Source of the DNA: Sphaerimonospora thailandensis | Lineage (GTDB): Bacteria > Actinomycetota > Actinomycetes > Streptosporangiales > Streptosporangiaceae | Direction of reading: 5' to 3' | Length of the DNA: 64,000 bases | Assembly (NCBI RefSeq): GCF_016863115.1 | Contig: NZ_BOOG01000013.1 | Span: forward strand, 116,488 to 180,487 | Shown: positions 26,407-35,044 of the stretch, piece by piece | Position numbering within the stretch: position 1 is the stretch's first letter | Layout: each line of letters opens with the position of its first letter | Position numbers and translations under genes: made by a program | The notes under the pieces: generated by a model | Told to the model about the DNA's origin: nothing | Seen by the model: the letters and a program-made list of their open reading frames with translations, nothing else | Database searches by the model: none

Positions 26407-28215
26407 TTACCTTGTGCGGCGAGGCTGGGGCCGGTTCGAACGCCGCCGTTGTTGCTGGTGCTGCACGCGCTCGGCCGCCGCTGAGGGTGCGAGATCGTCG
26501 TCGTCGGTCGCCAGGTCGGGAGACTTGAACACCACGACGAACGGGCTCGGCGGGATGATCCGCTCCGGCTCGGGCCGCCGGGCCGGCAACGGTCCGGCGA
26601 TCGCGTCGTCGTCCGCCTCGATGTCGTCTGCCGCGTCCTCGTAGGTCGTGGCGGCGGTCGGCGGAACGTCCGACTCGGAGACGGCTGGCCCGATCTCGGC
26701 CAGCGCGTCGCTGAGCGCGGCCCCGTTGGCACCTCTGCGGCTGCGCCTGCCCGCCGCCGGTTCCACCGTCGCACTGTCCGGGTCGGACGCCTCCGCGGTC
26801 GGCGCGGCCTGCTGCTCGACGGCTTCGGCTGCCGTGTCCGCATCCTGCAGGCGGCCGCCGCGGGTGCGGCGGCGCTCACGGGTGCGAGCGGGACGCTCCC
26901 GGCGCTCCTCCCGTTCCGAGCGACCGCGCCGGTCCGCTCTGTCCCGGGAACGCGTACGGCCCGTCTCACCGAGATCCTCGATCTCCTCGGCCTCCAACCC
27001 GGCCCGGGACCGGCTGGCCCTGGGTAGAACGCCCCTGGTCCCCTCCGGGATGTCGAGATCGGTGTAGAGGTGGGGAGAGCTGGAGTAGGTCTCCACCGGC
27101 TCCGCGAAGCTCAGCCCGAGCGCGTTGTTGATGACCTTCCAGCGGGTGAGCTCGGTCCATTCGACGAAGGTGACGGCCACGCCGGTGCGTCCCGCGCGGC
27201 CGGTACGGCCGATGCGGTGGACGTAGGTCTTGTCGTCCTGGGGGCAGTCGTAGTTGACCACGTGGGTCACGTCGTCGATGTCGATGCCCCGCGCGGCGAC
27301 GTCGGTCGCGACCAGCACGTTGATCTTGCCGTTGCGGAACGCGCGCAGCGCCTGCTCTCGCTGCCCCTGTCCGAGGTCGCCATGAACGGCCGCCACCGCG
27401 AAACCCTTGCCGTGCAACTGCTCGGAGACCATGTCGCAGGCCCGCTTCGTCTCGCAGAACACCATCGTCAGCCCGTTACCGGTGCTCTGGAGCAGCCGGG
27501 CGAGGATTTCGATCTTGTCCATGCGGTGGGTGCGGTAGACGAACTGCGTCGTCAACGTGGTGGGCTCGGCCTCGGCCGTGACGTTCTCCGCGCGCACGTT
27601 GGTGGGGCGGGTGAGGTAACGGCGTGACAGCGCGACGATCTCGCCGGGCATGGTGGCCGAGAACAGCATCGTCTGTCGCTTCTCGGGGACGATCTTGATG
27701 ATGCGCTCGATGTCGGGGAGGAAGCCGAGGTCGAGCATCCGGTCGGCCTCGTCGAGGACGAGCATGGTGACCTGACCGAGGTCGAGGTGCTTCTGCTTGA
27801 TCAGGTCGAGCAGCCGCCCAGGGGTGCCCACGATGACGTCGACGCCGCTCTTGAGCGCCTCGATCTGCGGCTCGTACGCCCGCCCGCCGTACACGGTGAG
27901 GATCCGCGAGCCGAGCTTGCCGGAGGCGAGGACGAGGTCCTCGGTCACCTGGAGGGCGAGCTCCCGGGTCGGCACCAGGACCAGGCCGCGCGGCTTCTTG
28001 CGGTTCTTCCTGGGCTTGCCGACCAACTGAAGCATGGGGACGCCGAAGGCATAGGTCTTGCCCGTGCCGGTTCGCGCCTGGCCGATGACGTCCTGACCGG
28101 CGAGTGCCAGCGGGAGCGCCATCTCCTGAATCGGGAATGGTGAAGTGATGCCCTCGGTCTCGAGCGCATCGGCGATCTCCGGGATGACTCCCAGGTCTCG
28201 GAACGTCGTTGTCAG
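26407..28215 (-). CDS. DEAD-box RNA helicase starting at CTG
   Basis: A DEAD-box helicase of RhlE type. Starting at the first ATG (28122) would delete the Q motif. The open frame continues 31 codons upstream to CTG 28215, giving MTTTFRDLGVIPEIADALE and then ITSPFPIQ, the normal Q-motif start. AGGTAGG lies 6 nt before the CTG, and an in-frame stop upstream leaves no ATG, GTG or TTG. Core motifs: ARTGTGKT, VLDEADRM, FSATMPG and HRIGRTGRAGR. The C-terminal 200 residues are Arg/Glu- and then Ala/Asp-rich and disordered. Product 602 residues; role in mRNA or ribosome remodelling. Confidence 0.86.
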   Translation of the reverse strand: MTTTFRDLGVIPEIADALETEGITSPFPIQEMALPLALAGQDVIGQARTGTGKTYAFGVPMLQLVGKPRKNRKKPRGLVLVPTRELALQVTEDLVLASGKLGSRILTVYGGRAYEPQIEALKSGVDVIVGTPGRLLDLIKQKHLDLGQVTMLVLDEADRMLDLGFLPDIERIIKIVPEKRQTMLFSATMPGEIVALSRRYLTRPTNVRAENVTAEAEPTTLTTQFVYRTHRMDKIEILARLLQSTGNGLTMVFCETKRACDMVSEQLHGKGFAVAAVHGDLGQGQREQALRAFRNGKINVLVATDVAARGIDIDDVTHVVNYDCPQDDKTYVHRIGRTGRAGRTGVAVTFVEWTELTRWKVINNALGLSFAEPVETYSSSPHLYTDLDIPEGTRGVLPRASRSRAGLEAEEIEDLGETGRTRSRDRADRRGRSEREERRERPARTRERRRTRGGRLQDADTAAEAVEQQAAPTAEASDPDSATVEPAAGRRSRRGANGAALSDALAEIGPAVSESDVPPTAATTYEDAADDIEADDDAIAGPLPARRPEPERIIPPSPFVVVFKSPDLATDDDDLAPSAAAERVQHQQQRRRSNRPQPRRTR

Positions 28216-28578
28216 CGTCGGCCTACCTAAATCGGTGCGAAGGCGGCCCTCCGGGACATCCGGCCGGCAGATCGATCCCGGTCCGGGCCCTCACGGACGG
28301 TCGCGCCCTCGTTGTCATCAGCGACCGCGACATCCAGCTTTCTGGGGACTCCAGAACACGGGCCTCAGACCGAGCTGTGTTTCCCGAATCCGAGCCACAC
28401 TCCAGATCGACACGCGCCCAGGGATGGACACAATGCGGTCGCACTTCCACGCATCAGTGTACTCGATACCACAACCGTGAACCGATTTCCGTGCTTCCTG
28501 CCAGAAGTGTCCTCGGTGTCGCGGAGCCTGGGAGCCTCATGCCCTGGATCGGGACGGCTCGGCCGTACCCTGGCACCT
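28216..28578. other. noncoding region between the helicase and the ferritin-like gene
   Basis: About 360 bases hold the divergent promoters of the helicase and the ferritin-like gene. I see a short palindrome around 28341-28353 (CTGGGGACTCCAG) but no convincing small gene or RNA. TACCCT at 28566-28571 lies 7 nt before the next ATG. Confidence 0.35.
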
Positions 28579-29247
28579 ATGACTGATTCCGCTCCCGCTC
28601 CCGGCGTCGTGGACCTCCTGGGTGTGCTGGCCTACGCCGAGCTCACCGCGTTCCTGCGCATGGCGGAGGACGCCGCGCTGCTGGCGCCCAGTCTCACCGA
28701 CAGGGCGGCGCTCGGCGACCTGGCGGCGATGGAGTACGGCCACTTCCGGATGCTCCGCGACCGACTGGCATCGCTCGGCGCTGATCCCGAGGAGGCGATG
28801 GCCCCGTTCGTCGACGCCATCGACGCATGGCATGCCCAGACGAAGCCGAGGGACTGGCACGAGGCGCTGGTGAAGGCATACGTCGGCACGGGTGTCGCGG
28901 GGGACTTCTACCGGGAGATCGCGAGGCGGGCGGAACCGGCGATTCGGGGCCTGGTCGACGAGGTGCTGGCAGACGAGAGCCGCTCGGAGTTCGCGGTCGA
29001 GCGGGTGCGTACGGCGATCGAGGCGGATCCCCGGCTGAGCGGACGTCTGGCGCTGTGGGCCCGCCGGATGGTGGGGGAGGCGCTGAGCCAGGGACAGCGG
29101 TTGGCGGCCGCCCGCCCTGAGCTCGCCGCGATGCTCGTCGGCGACGAGGAGGGTGAGGACCTGGCGGAGATCGGGCGGTTGTTCGCGCGGCTGACCGAGG
29201 AGCACGGCAAGCGGATGGCGGCCATCGGCCTCACCCCCGGGCCCTGA
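28579..29247 (+). CDS. ferritin-like / MiaE-like fold protein
   Basis: A 222-residue helical protein with a ferritin-like four-helix core: Glu in LAYAELTAFLRMAEDA, MEYGHFRMLRDRL (Glu and His one turn apart), then GTGVAGDFYREIA and EEHGKRMAAIGL. The E-x-x-H pair suggests a di-iron site, although not all ligands are certain. It resembles tRNA-(ms2io6A)-hydroxylase-like domain proteins found next to DEAD helicases in actinobacteria (from memory Rv3210c). There is no Shine-Dalgarno, so it is probably leaderless. Confidence 0.78.
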   Translation: MTDSAPAPGVVDLLGVLAYAELTAFLRMAEDAALLAPSLTDRAALGDLAAMEYGHFRMLRDRLASLGADPEEAMAPFVDAIDAWHAQTKPRDWHEALVKAYVGTGVAGDFYREIARRAEPAIRGLVDEVLADESRSEFAVERVRTAIEADPRLSGRLALWARRMVGEALSQGQRLAAARPELAAMLVGDEEGEDLAEIGRLFARLTEEHGKRMAAIGLTPGP

Positions 29248-29253
29248 ATTTCG

Positions 29254-29424
29254 GGTTTTTCCGTTTCCGGGGCGGTCCATCTCCTCATCGAGCGCCATGA
29301 TGGCGCCGAACGGTTGTACCGTGCGAGTCATGAGGGCCTCGCGCCGCTACGGCAGTTCCTTGACAAGATGTGGGCCGAATCTCTGGACTTCGCGCGCTGT
29401 GCTGCGGAGAGGAAGCTTGGGGTG
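29254..29424 (+). pseudogene. remnant of an ArsR-family regulator (C-terminal part)
   Basis: In one frame the DNA encodes ERHDGAERLYRASHEGLAPL then RQFLDKMWAESLDFARCAAE, strongly reminiscent of the C-terminal end of ArsR/SmtB regulators (RERLYRA, LAPLR, FLDEFW). The recognition helix before it is missing, the sequence upstream being too short and altered (VSGAVHLLI), and no proper start exists. I interpret it as a decayed gene. The remaining 240 bases up to 29666 hold nothing I can support. Confidence 0.45.
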
Positions 29425-29666
29425 CCCGACCATCGGCCGTGGCCGGGACGACCCCCATCTGCCGGACCCGGTACGCCGCCCGCGCGGCTGCCGCTACCGG
29501 GATCGTCCGCAGTGCTCCGGCCCGTCGGCCCGGGGGTGAAGCGGACACGACCTGGGACACGATCGGTTCGGGCAGCACACCGGGGAGCCGTACCGGGAGG
29601 GGCCGCGATCTTCGCGCCCTCCCGCTCCCGCTCCCCGGATCCCGCTGGTCTAACGTGTCGGACGCG

Positions 29667-29897
29667 TCAGAGCGTGCCGCCGAAGCCGACCGTTCGCGGC
29701 TCGTCCTCGCCGATCTCGACGAATCCGAGTGAGGCCACGGGGACGACGACGCGGCGGCCCGTGGTGTCGGTGAGCGAGAAGATGCCCTTGTCGGAGGCGA
29801 GTGCCTTGCGGAGCTCCTCCTCGATCTGCTCGGCCGACAGGTCGGTCTCCACCACGAGTTCGCGGTGCACCGACTGAACGCCGATCTTGATTTCCAT
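29667..29897 (-). CDS. DUF3107 small protein (TB9.4-like)
   Basis: A 76-residue protein, MEIKIGVQSVHRELVVETD at the start and a Gly-rich end (TVGFGGTL). It matches the conserved DUF3107 family (from memory Rv3208A/TB9.4). AAAGGGG lies upstream of the ATG at 29897; the frame is open further but the homologous start is clear. The TetR gene lies upstream on the same strand, as in mycobacteria. Function unknown. Confidence 0.86.
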   Translation of the reverse strand: MEIKIGVQSVHRELVVETDLSAEQIEEELRKALASDKGIFSLTDTTGRRVVVPVASLGFVEIGEDEPRTVGFGGTL

Positions 29898-30069
29898 GGG
29901 GCTCCCCTTTCGCGCGGGCTCGTCCCTACCCATCGTCGTCTCCGGGGGCCGTGGCGGGCCCTGTGATCGCGTCAAGCGAACAGAAATCCTTCTCAACCGG
30001 GTACGGCCAGTCCGTACGGCCGGCCAGTACGGGCAGCGGCCAGTACGGTCAGCGGGCAGCCGGGTACGG

Positions 30070-30690
30070 TCAGCCGGTCCGGGGGAAGCCGCTGATGCCG
30101 CGCCAGGCGAGCCGCGCCATGAGCTGGGTGGCCGCCTCCTTGGGGATCGAGCCCTGGCTGCCCAGCCAGTAACGCGCGCTGACCTCGGCCATGCCGACGA
30201 GACCGACGCCCAGCAGGTGGGCCTCGTCGCTGGAGCAGCCAGTGTCCTCCTGGATCACCTGGCTGATCGCCTCGGCGCTCTCGCGCAGCGAGCGCTCCAT
30301 CCGCTGCCGTACAGGCGCGACGTTGCGCAGGTCGGATTCGAAGACCAGCCGGAACGCCTCGCCCTGGCTCGACACGAAGTCGAAGAACGCACCGATCGCC
30401 GCCTGCACCCGCTGCTTGTTGTCCGTGGTGGAGGCCAGCGCCTCACGACAGCGGGTGACCATGTCGTCGACATGCATGTCCAGCAGCGCCAGATAGAGCT
30501 CCAGCTTGCCCGGGAAGTGCTGGTACAACACCGGCTTGCTGACCCCGGCCCGCTCGGCGATCTCGTCCATGGCGGCCGCGTGGTAGCCGTTCTCCACGAA
30601 CACTTCCTGCGCCGCGCTCAACAACTGGAGTCGGCGGGCCATCCGGGGCAGCCGGGTGCCCCGGGGCTTGGCGTCCGGGGTAGCGGTCAC
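30070..30690 (-). CDS. TetR-family transcriptional regulator
   Basis: A 206-residue TetR regulator. The N-terminal helix-turn-helix is clear: QLLSAAQEVFVENGYHAAAM, MDEIAERAGVSKPVLYQHFP. The C-terminal ligand domain (FDFVSSQGEAFRLVFESDLR) resembles the regulator conserved next to DUF3107 (from memory Rv3208). The ligand and targets are unknown. It reads toward DUF3107 with about 170 nt between. Confidence 0.87.
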   Translation of the reverse strand: MTATPDAKPRGTRLPRMARRLQLLSAAQEVFVENGYHAAAMDEIAERAGVSKPVLYQHFPGKLELYLALLDMHVDDMVTRCREALASTTDNKQRVQAAIGAFFDFVSSQGEAFRLVFESDLRNVAPVRQRMERSLRESAEAISQVIQEDTGCSSDEAHLLGVGLVGMAEVSARYWLGSQGSIPKEAATQLMARLAWRGISGFPRTG

Positions 30691-30764
30691 GGCAGTCTCC
30701 TAGTGAGGATGAGCATCGGGGCTCGCCGGCCCCGGGGCCACATCCTACGCGCCGGTAAAGCAGC

Positions 30765-30968
30765 TCAGCGATAATCCTCGTCCTCGCCGAGGTCAACCGT
30801 ACGCTCCTGCTCGGCCACGTCGGCCGGGTCGGCTTCGAACGGGACCCGATGGGGCCATCGGGGGTCCTCGGAGACTTTCACGAGCTGGTACTGCTCGACC
30901 GTGTCCGCCTCCGGCGCCTCGGTCGAGATCTCCTCGACGATCTCATCGAGGGGGTCCATTTCGGACAT
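30765..30968 (-). CDS. small acidic hypothetical protein
   Basis: A 67-residue acidic protein from MSEMDPLDEIVEEISTEAPE to GEDEDYR, with a conserved-looking middle (YQLVKVSEDPRWPHRVPFEA). GGGAGG lies 7 nt before ATG 30968, a strong start. It has no membrane segment or Cys. I do not recognise a family with certainty; the length and acidity resemble small actinobacterial DUFs. It is read in the same direction as the TetR gene, 74 nt before it. Confidence 0.6.
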   Translation of the reverse strand: MSEMDPLDEIVEEISTEAPEADTVEQYQLVKVSEDPRWPHRVPFEADPADVAEQERTVDLGEDEDYR

Positions 30969-31081
30969 GTGTCCGCCTCCCGTTCCGAAGGGTCCCTTCC
31001 GCAGGATCCTCTGTGAAAGCACAGTTGTGAAACACAGTGCGACAGTCCACCCTACGGCCCGGGTGCCCACGGAAGCGCGAG

Positions 31082-31963
31082 CTAAGCGTGCGCGTGGGCG
31101 AACAGGTCGCCGTGTTTCGCCACCCGGTCGAGCACGTCGGGAGCGGTGAACACGAGGTCCTCCGGACTTTCGCATTCCTCGATCTCCTGCCAGGTCAGCG
31201 GAGTGGAGACGGTGGGGAGGCGGTCGGCGCGCATGGAGTAGGGCGCCACGGTGGTCTTCGCCGGGTTGTTCTGACTCCAGTCGATGAAGACCTTGCCCGG
31301 CCTGGCCTTCTTCGCCATCACGCTCGTGATTCCCAGATCGTGGGACTCCAGCTCCCGGGCCAGCGCCTTGGCGTAGTCGGATGTGCCGGCACCACGGTCC
31401 CACGGCACGTAGAGCTGCATGCCCTTCTTGCCGCTGGTCTTGGGGAAGCTCTCCAGGCCGTCGGCGTACAGCGCCTCCCTCAGCAGCATGGCGACCCGGC
31501 AGCACTCGACGATCGTGGCGGGCGCGCCGGGGTCGAGGTCGAAGACGAGGGTGTCGGGCGGCAGCGCGCCGCCGTCCGCTGTGACCCGCCACATCGGGAC
31601 GTGGACTTCCAGGGCCGCCAGGTTGGCGTAGTAGACCAGCGTCGCCAGGTCACCGATGACGGCGAATTCGATCTTCTCTCGGTTCCTGCCGCTGCCCGGC
31701 GCCGGCAGGGTCACGGTACGGACCCAGTCCGGCGTGTGCGCCGGCGCGTTCTTCTCGAAGAAGAACTGGCCCTCGACGCCGTCGGGGAAACGCTTGACCG
31801 TGAGCGGGCGGTCCGCGATGTGCGGGAGCATGTTCGCGGCGATCTTCGTGTAGTAGTCGATGACCTCGGCCTTCGTGAAGGCGGCATCGGGATAGAGGAC
31901 CTTGTCGAGATTGGTCAGCACCAACTCCCGGTCGTCGACCCGCACCAGCACCTTCCGTTTCAT
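31082..31963 (-). CDS. ligD: LigD-type polymerase/primase domain protein (NHEJ)
   Basis: A 293-residue stand-alone LigD polymerase domain. Signatures: LTNLDKVLYPDAAFTKAEVI, GVEGQFFFEKNAPAHTPDWV, the metal-binding FDLDPG and MQLYVPWDRGAGTSDYAKAL. It fills gaps with ribonucleotides at double-strand breaks. The ligase and phosphoesterase domains of mycobacterial LigD are not attached, so they must be encoded elsewhere. It is divergent from ku, with a 157-nt shared promoter region. Confidence 0.9.
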   Translation of the reverse strand: MKRKVLVRVDDRELVLTNLDKVLYPDAAFTKAEVIDYYTKIAANMLPHIADRPLTVKRFPDGVEGQFFFEKNAPAHTPDWVRTVTLPAPGSGRNREKIEFAVIGDLATLVYYANLAALEVHVPMWRVTADGGALPPDTLVFDLDPGAPATIVECCRVAMLLREALYADGLESFPKTSGKKGMQLYVPWDRGAGTSDYAKALARELESHDLGITSVMAKKARPGKVFIDWSQNNPAKTTVAPYSMRADRLPTVSTPLTWQEIEECESPEDLVFTAPDVLDRVAKHGDLFAHAHA

Positions 31964-32120
31964 CGCCTCATCGCCTCATCGCCCTCGAAGCACCTCCGCC
32001 GGGGGCCTTCGGGGCATGGGCCCGCCCGGGTACGGCACCCCCAGTGTGGGTACCTGCCCATCTGGTGAGTCTGTTGAATCACGTCTGGCGGTATTCGAAC
32101 TCAGAGACGAGAATGTGGCT

Positions 32121-33074
32121 ATGCGCAGCATCTGGAAGGGCGCCATCTCGTTCGGGTTGGTCACCATCCCCGTGAGGCTGTATTCGGCGACCGAGCAGAA
32201 GGACGTCACGTTCCACCAGGTGCACCAGGCGGACGGCGGGCGGATCAAGTACAAGCGGGTCTGCTCCCTGGACGGTGAAGAGGTTCCGTACTCGGACATC
32301 GCCAAGGGATACGAACTCGCCACCGGCGAGGTCGTCGTGCTGACCGAGGACGACTTCGCCGAGTTGCCGTTGACCACGTCCCGCCGGATCGACGTGCTGC
32401 AGTTCACCCCCGCCGAGCAGATCGACCCGATCTACTTCGCCAAGTCGTACTATCTCGAGCCGGAGGCCCAGGGGGCCAAGCCGTACGTGCTGCTGAGGGA
32501 CGCGCTGGAGCGCTCCGGGCAGGTCGCGGTGGTGAAGGTGGCGTTGCGGCAGCGCGAGTCGCTGGCGACCCTGCGCGTACGCGACGGGGTCTTCGTCCTG
32601 GAGACGATGCTCTGGCCGGACGAGGTGCGCGCGGCGGAATTCGCGTTTCTCGAGGAGGACGTGGAGGTCCGGCCCCAGGAGTTGAAGATGGCCGAGTCCC
32701 TGATCGAGACGATGGTCGCCGACTTCGACCCCGCCGAGCACCGGGACGCCTACCGCGAGGCGCTGCAGGAGGTCATCGAGGCGAAGGTGGCGGGCAAGGA
32801 GATCGTCGCTCCGGAGGCGCCCGCCGAGGGACGCCCGGCCGTCGACCTCATGGCCGCGCTGCGAGCCAGCGTCGAGGCCGCCAAGAAAGAACGCGAGGGT
32901 ACGGCGGCCGCGAAGCGGAAGGCGCCCTCCGGGAAGGCCTCCGAGAAGGCCCGTGGCAAGGCCGCGGAGAAGGTCGCGGAGAGCGTCTCAGGGAAGGCCT
33001 CGGACAAGGCGGACGCCAAGGTCGCGGGAGAAGAGAAGAAGCAGGAGAAGCGGAGGACGCGCCGCACGGCCTGA
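32121..33074 (+). CDS. ku: non-homologous end-joining protein Ku
   Basis: A 317-residue bacterial Ku. It starts MRSIWKGAISFGLVTIPVRL, the universal Ku beginning, followed by the beta-barrel ring domain (VTFHQVHQADGGRIKYKRVC, KSYYLEPE, ESLATLRVRDGVFVLETM). The last 60 residues are Lys/Ala-rich with repeated GKASEKA-like units, the basic DNA-binding tail of actinobacterial Ku. No Shine-Dalgarno precedes ATG 32121, so it may be leaderless. It works with the divergent LigD polymerase domain. Confidence 0.94.
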   Translation: MRSIWKGAISFGLVTIPVRLYSATEQKDVTFHQVHQADGGRIKYKRVCSLDGEEVPYSDIAKGYELATGEVVVLTEDDFAELPLTTSRRIDVLQFTPAEQIDPIYFAKSYYLEPEAQGAKPYVLLRDALERSGQVAVVKVALRQRESLATLRVRDGVFVLETMLWPDEVRAAEFAFLEEDVEVRPQELKMAESLIETMVADFDPAEHRDAYREALQEVIEAKVAGKEIVAPEAPAEGRPAVDLMAALRASVEAAKKEREGTAAAKRKAPSGKASEKARGKAAEKVAESVSGKASDKADAKVAGEEKKQEKRRTRRTA

Positions 33075-33289
33075 CCATGGTCGGCCGCCCCCGTTCTCCT
33101 CCGGCCCCCGTTCTCCACGCTCGCTTGGCTCCCTCCGCTGCTCGGAACCGCTCTGCTTCCGTGGTCTGGATCCGTGGTCTGCTTCCGTGGTTTGGAGGGG
33201 GGCCAACGGCTGGGGCTCCGGCGGCCGATGGCGCGCCGGAGCCCGTTCACAGCGATTTCGACGATCTCGGATTTCGACGATCCCGGTCG

Positions 33290-33330
33290 GTCCGGGACTG
33301 AGGGGCGGAATCCCGCGCCTCAGCCCGGAC
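33290..33330 (-). terminator. hairpin after array gene 1
   Basis: GTCCGGG-A-CTGAGG (33290-33303) pairs with CCTCAG-C-CCGGAC (33318-33330) around a 14-nt loop. It lies 27 nt after the stop of the minus-strand gene ending at 33358 and may also end the ku transcript. Confidence 0.6.
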
Positions 33331-33357
33331 TTCGGAGATCACCCCCCATACCGAGGA

Positions 33358-33693
33358 TCAGTCGAAGTCATCGTCGCCGTCGAAGTCCACGACCGCGTCG
33401 GGACCGGCGAAGATGACGGCGTGCCGGTCGTTCTTCTGGAACCGGTGCCGGTCGATATGGGTGGGCCGCCAGTAGTTGAGGTTGGCGTTCTGGTTGCGGA
33501 GCTTGTTCTTGTTGCAGTTACGGCCGCGGCAGCCGTGGCCCCAGCCCCATCCCCAGCCGTGGTAGGTGCTGACGCTGGCGGGTGTGGTGGCTGCGGCGGC
33601 GGTGGTCGCGGTGGTGGCGGCGAGGGCGAGGGTCCCGCCGGCCAGTGCCGTACTGATCGCCAAGCTCGTAACGACGTTTCGGAATTTGGGCAT
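33358..33693 (-). CDS. array gene 1: small exported protein, Gly/Trp and Asn-rich
   Basis: A 111-residue preprotein, start MPKFRNVVTSLAISTALAGG at 33693 with AAGGAGG in CAAGGAGGAACG just upstream. The signal peptide ends near TAAAA-TTP. The mature part has a GWGWGWGHGC stretch, an Asn-rich middle (CNKNKLRNQNANLN) and an acidic end (DFDGDDDFD). It has no known domain. It belongs by start, leader and orientation to the eight-gene exported-protein array (33358-40518). Confidence 0.72.
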   Translation of the reverse strand: MPKFRNVVTSLAISTALAGGTLALAATTATTAAAATTPASVSTYHGWGWGWGHGCRGRNCNKNKLRNQNANLNYWRPTHIDRHRFQKNDRHAVIFAGPDAVVDFDGDDDFD

Positions 33694-34409
33694 TGCGTTC
33701 CTCCTTGCAAGGATGGATCGCCCTGTTGGCGGCACTTCCACCGTTTAGGGGAAATGTACGACGATGGGCTTTTTGTCCCTATCGTCCCGCGATGTCTAAA
33801 TTGCCGAAGCGCCCGAGTGGCAAACCCGACCGGGTCATGTTTGAGGGGTTGTTGCACCTTCGTGACCGTCCACAAAACGGTCATTACCCGCCCGTTCATG
33901 CGGGGCCCGATCTCCTGGCTCTTCCCAGGGCGGCAGCCAGGTCTTTTGATGCGGTTTTCTTGGGCGCCCGTACGTTTCGACATCCCCCGGAGAGGCAACG
34001 CGCGCGGCAACACGTGCGGCAACACGCATGCGGCGGCTGTGCCGGCAGTACGGCGAAGGCCGGATCAGGCGGGGAGCGGCCCTGGGGAACCGGGACGGGA
34101 ACGCGTGCTCTGGGTGCGGCCCCGAGGCCGGCGGGCGGGGTGGGGGAGGTGGGGCGGGGATCCTGGGGGCGCTACCGGGGCGGGGGAGAGTCGGCCTGGT
34201 AGGTGAACGGGCAGGGGCCCCGGCGAACCGTGTTCGCCGGGGCCCTGTTGTTCCTGAAGCGTGGACTCTATGTCCACGATGCGGACGAGGTCTCGAGGAG
34301 ACCTGGGTCGTGTTTCAGATGGCGGATGACGAACCACTCAAGGGGCTTCGTCGGTTCCCATCTCTGTCGGCGCGATCAAGGACGAGCGACTCCGTCGGAG
34401 TCGGCGGGC
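33694..34409. other. 716-base noncoding stretch in the array
   Basis: It holds the leader and promoter of array gene 1 (about 33694-33800) and the terminator of array gene 2 at 34215-34245. Between them (33820-34200) are short reading frames with no codon bias, a repeat of GGCAACACG (34009-34027 region) and nothing I can assign. The leader contains CCCTAAACGG followed by a CATTTCCCC-like box shared with other array leaders. Confidence 0.4.
34215..34245 (-). terminator. strong hairpin after array gene 2
   Basis: Perfect 14-nt arms (GGGCCCCGGCGAAC and complement, 34215-34228 and 34232-34245) around a 3-nt loop, 165 nt after the stop at 34410. The long distance to the gene resembles array genes 5 and 6. 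Confidence 0.7.
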
Positions 34410-34766
34410 TCAGTTCCCGTTGCGCTGCCTGAGCCGCTGCAGGGCGGTCTGCCGGTTGAAACTGTCGTTGACGTTGATGCTGTTGTCGTTGTTGCGGTTG
34501 CCGCCGTCGGCGAACAGCGCCCTCACGAACTCCAGGCGCAGCCTGTCCCTGGCGAAGCGGCCATCGACGAACCTCCCTTGGGCGAACCTCCCGGCGACAC
34601 CGTCGTCCACGAACGCGCCGTCGATGAAGCCGTCACCGCCGAAGTTGCCCTGCACGACGGCGGCGTTGGCGGCCGTGGCGCTCGTGATGGCACCCAGGGC
34701 CACGGCCCCACCGGCGAGGGTGGTGCCGACCGCCAGGCCCGCGATGATGTCACGGAATGTGGGCAT
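34410..34766 (-). CDS. array gene 2: small exported protein with SFNRQ motif
   Basis: A 118-residue preprotein, start MPTFRDIIAGLAVGTTLAGG. The signal peptide probably ends at TAANA. The mature part has repeated Phe/Val-Asp-Gly units (GRFAQGRFVDGRFARDR) and ends with NDNSINVNDSFNRQTALQRL. This last block is shared with array genes 3 and 4. AAGGAGG is 8 nt before the ATG. No known domain; likely secreted by Sec. Confidence 0.75.
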   Translation of the reverse strand: MPTFRDIIAGLAVGTTLAGGAVALGAITSATAANAAVVQGNFGGDGFIDGAFVDDGVAGRFAQGRFVDGRFARDRLRLEFVRALFADGGNRNNDNSINVNDSFNRQTALQRLRQRNGN

Positions 34767-34807
34767 CGTGTTTCCTCCTTGAAGGATCAATTGCCCCGAT
34801 TTTTTGA

Positions 34808-34830
34808 CATTTCCTAGAAATTAGGAAATG
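34808..34830 (-). promoter_or_regulatory. conserved 5' leader hairpin of array gene 2
   Basis: CATTTCCTA (34808-34816) and TAGGAAATG (34822-34830) form a 9-bp stem in the leader, about 40 nt before the ATG. Related CATTTCC/GGAAATG stems occur in the leaders of array genes 4, 6 and 8. Between stem and gene, all these leaders have GGGGCAAT- or GGGCAAT-like bases and then CCTT-CA-AGGAGG. Confidence 0.55.
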
Positions 34831-34892
34831 GGAAGTGATGGTCATATGTACGACCATCTCCTGCGCTATTTAGATTTCCTGTCCTGCTGAGC

Positions 34893-34970
34893 GATAAACG
34901 AGCATCTAAGCCATTTAGAGACTTATTGCTCCACTATAGATCGTTTAGAGGACATATGCGTAGAATGTCC
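34893..34970 (-). promoter_or_regulatory. 78-nt conserved upstream element, copy 1
   Basis: An AT-rich element from GATAAAC to GAATGTCC, present in the same length upstream of array genes 2, 4 and 5. The core TTATTGCTCC-A-TATAGATC is nearly invariant. On the minus strand it reads CTAAACGATCTATAG then GGAGCAATAAG. Probably the promoter or operator of array gene 2. Confidence 0.6.
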
Positions 34971-35044
34971 GCTTTCTTCGAATGGATGGAGGATCCGCCC
35001 GCGGTTCCTGGTTCTGGAAATCGATGCGAGTGGACCCGCCGGAG

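Noticed and set aside
29430..29666. Plus-strand frame continuing after the ArsR remnant
   Set aside because: Pro/Arg/Ala-rich translation without domain or start; explained by GC-rich sequence.
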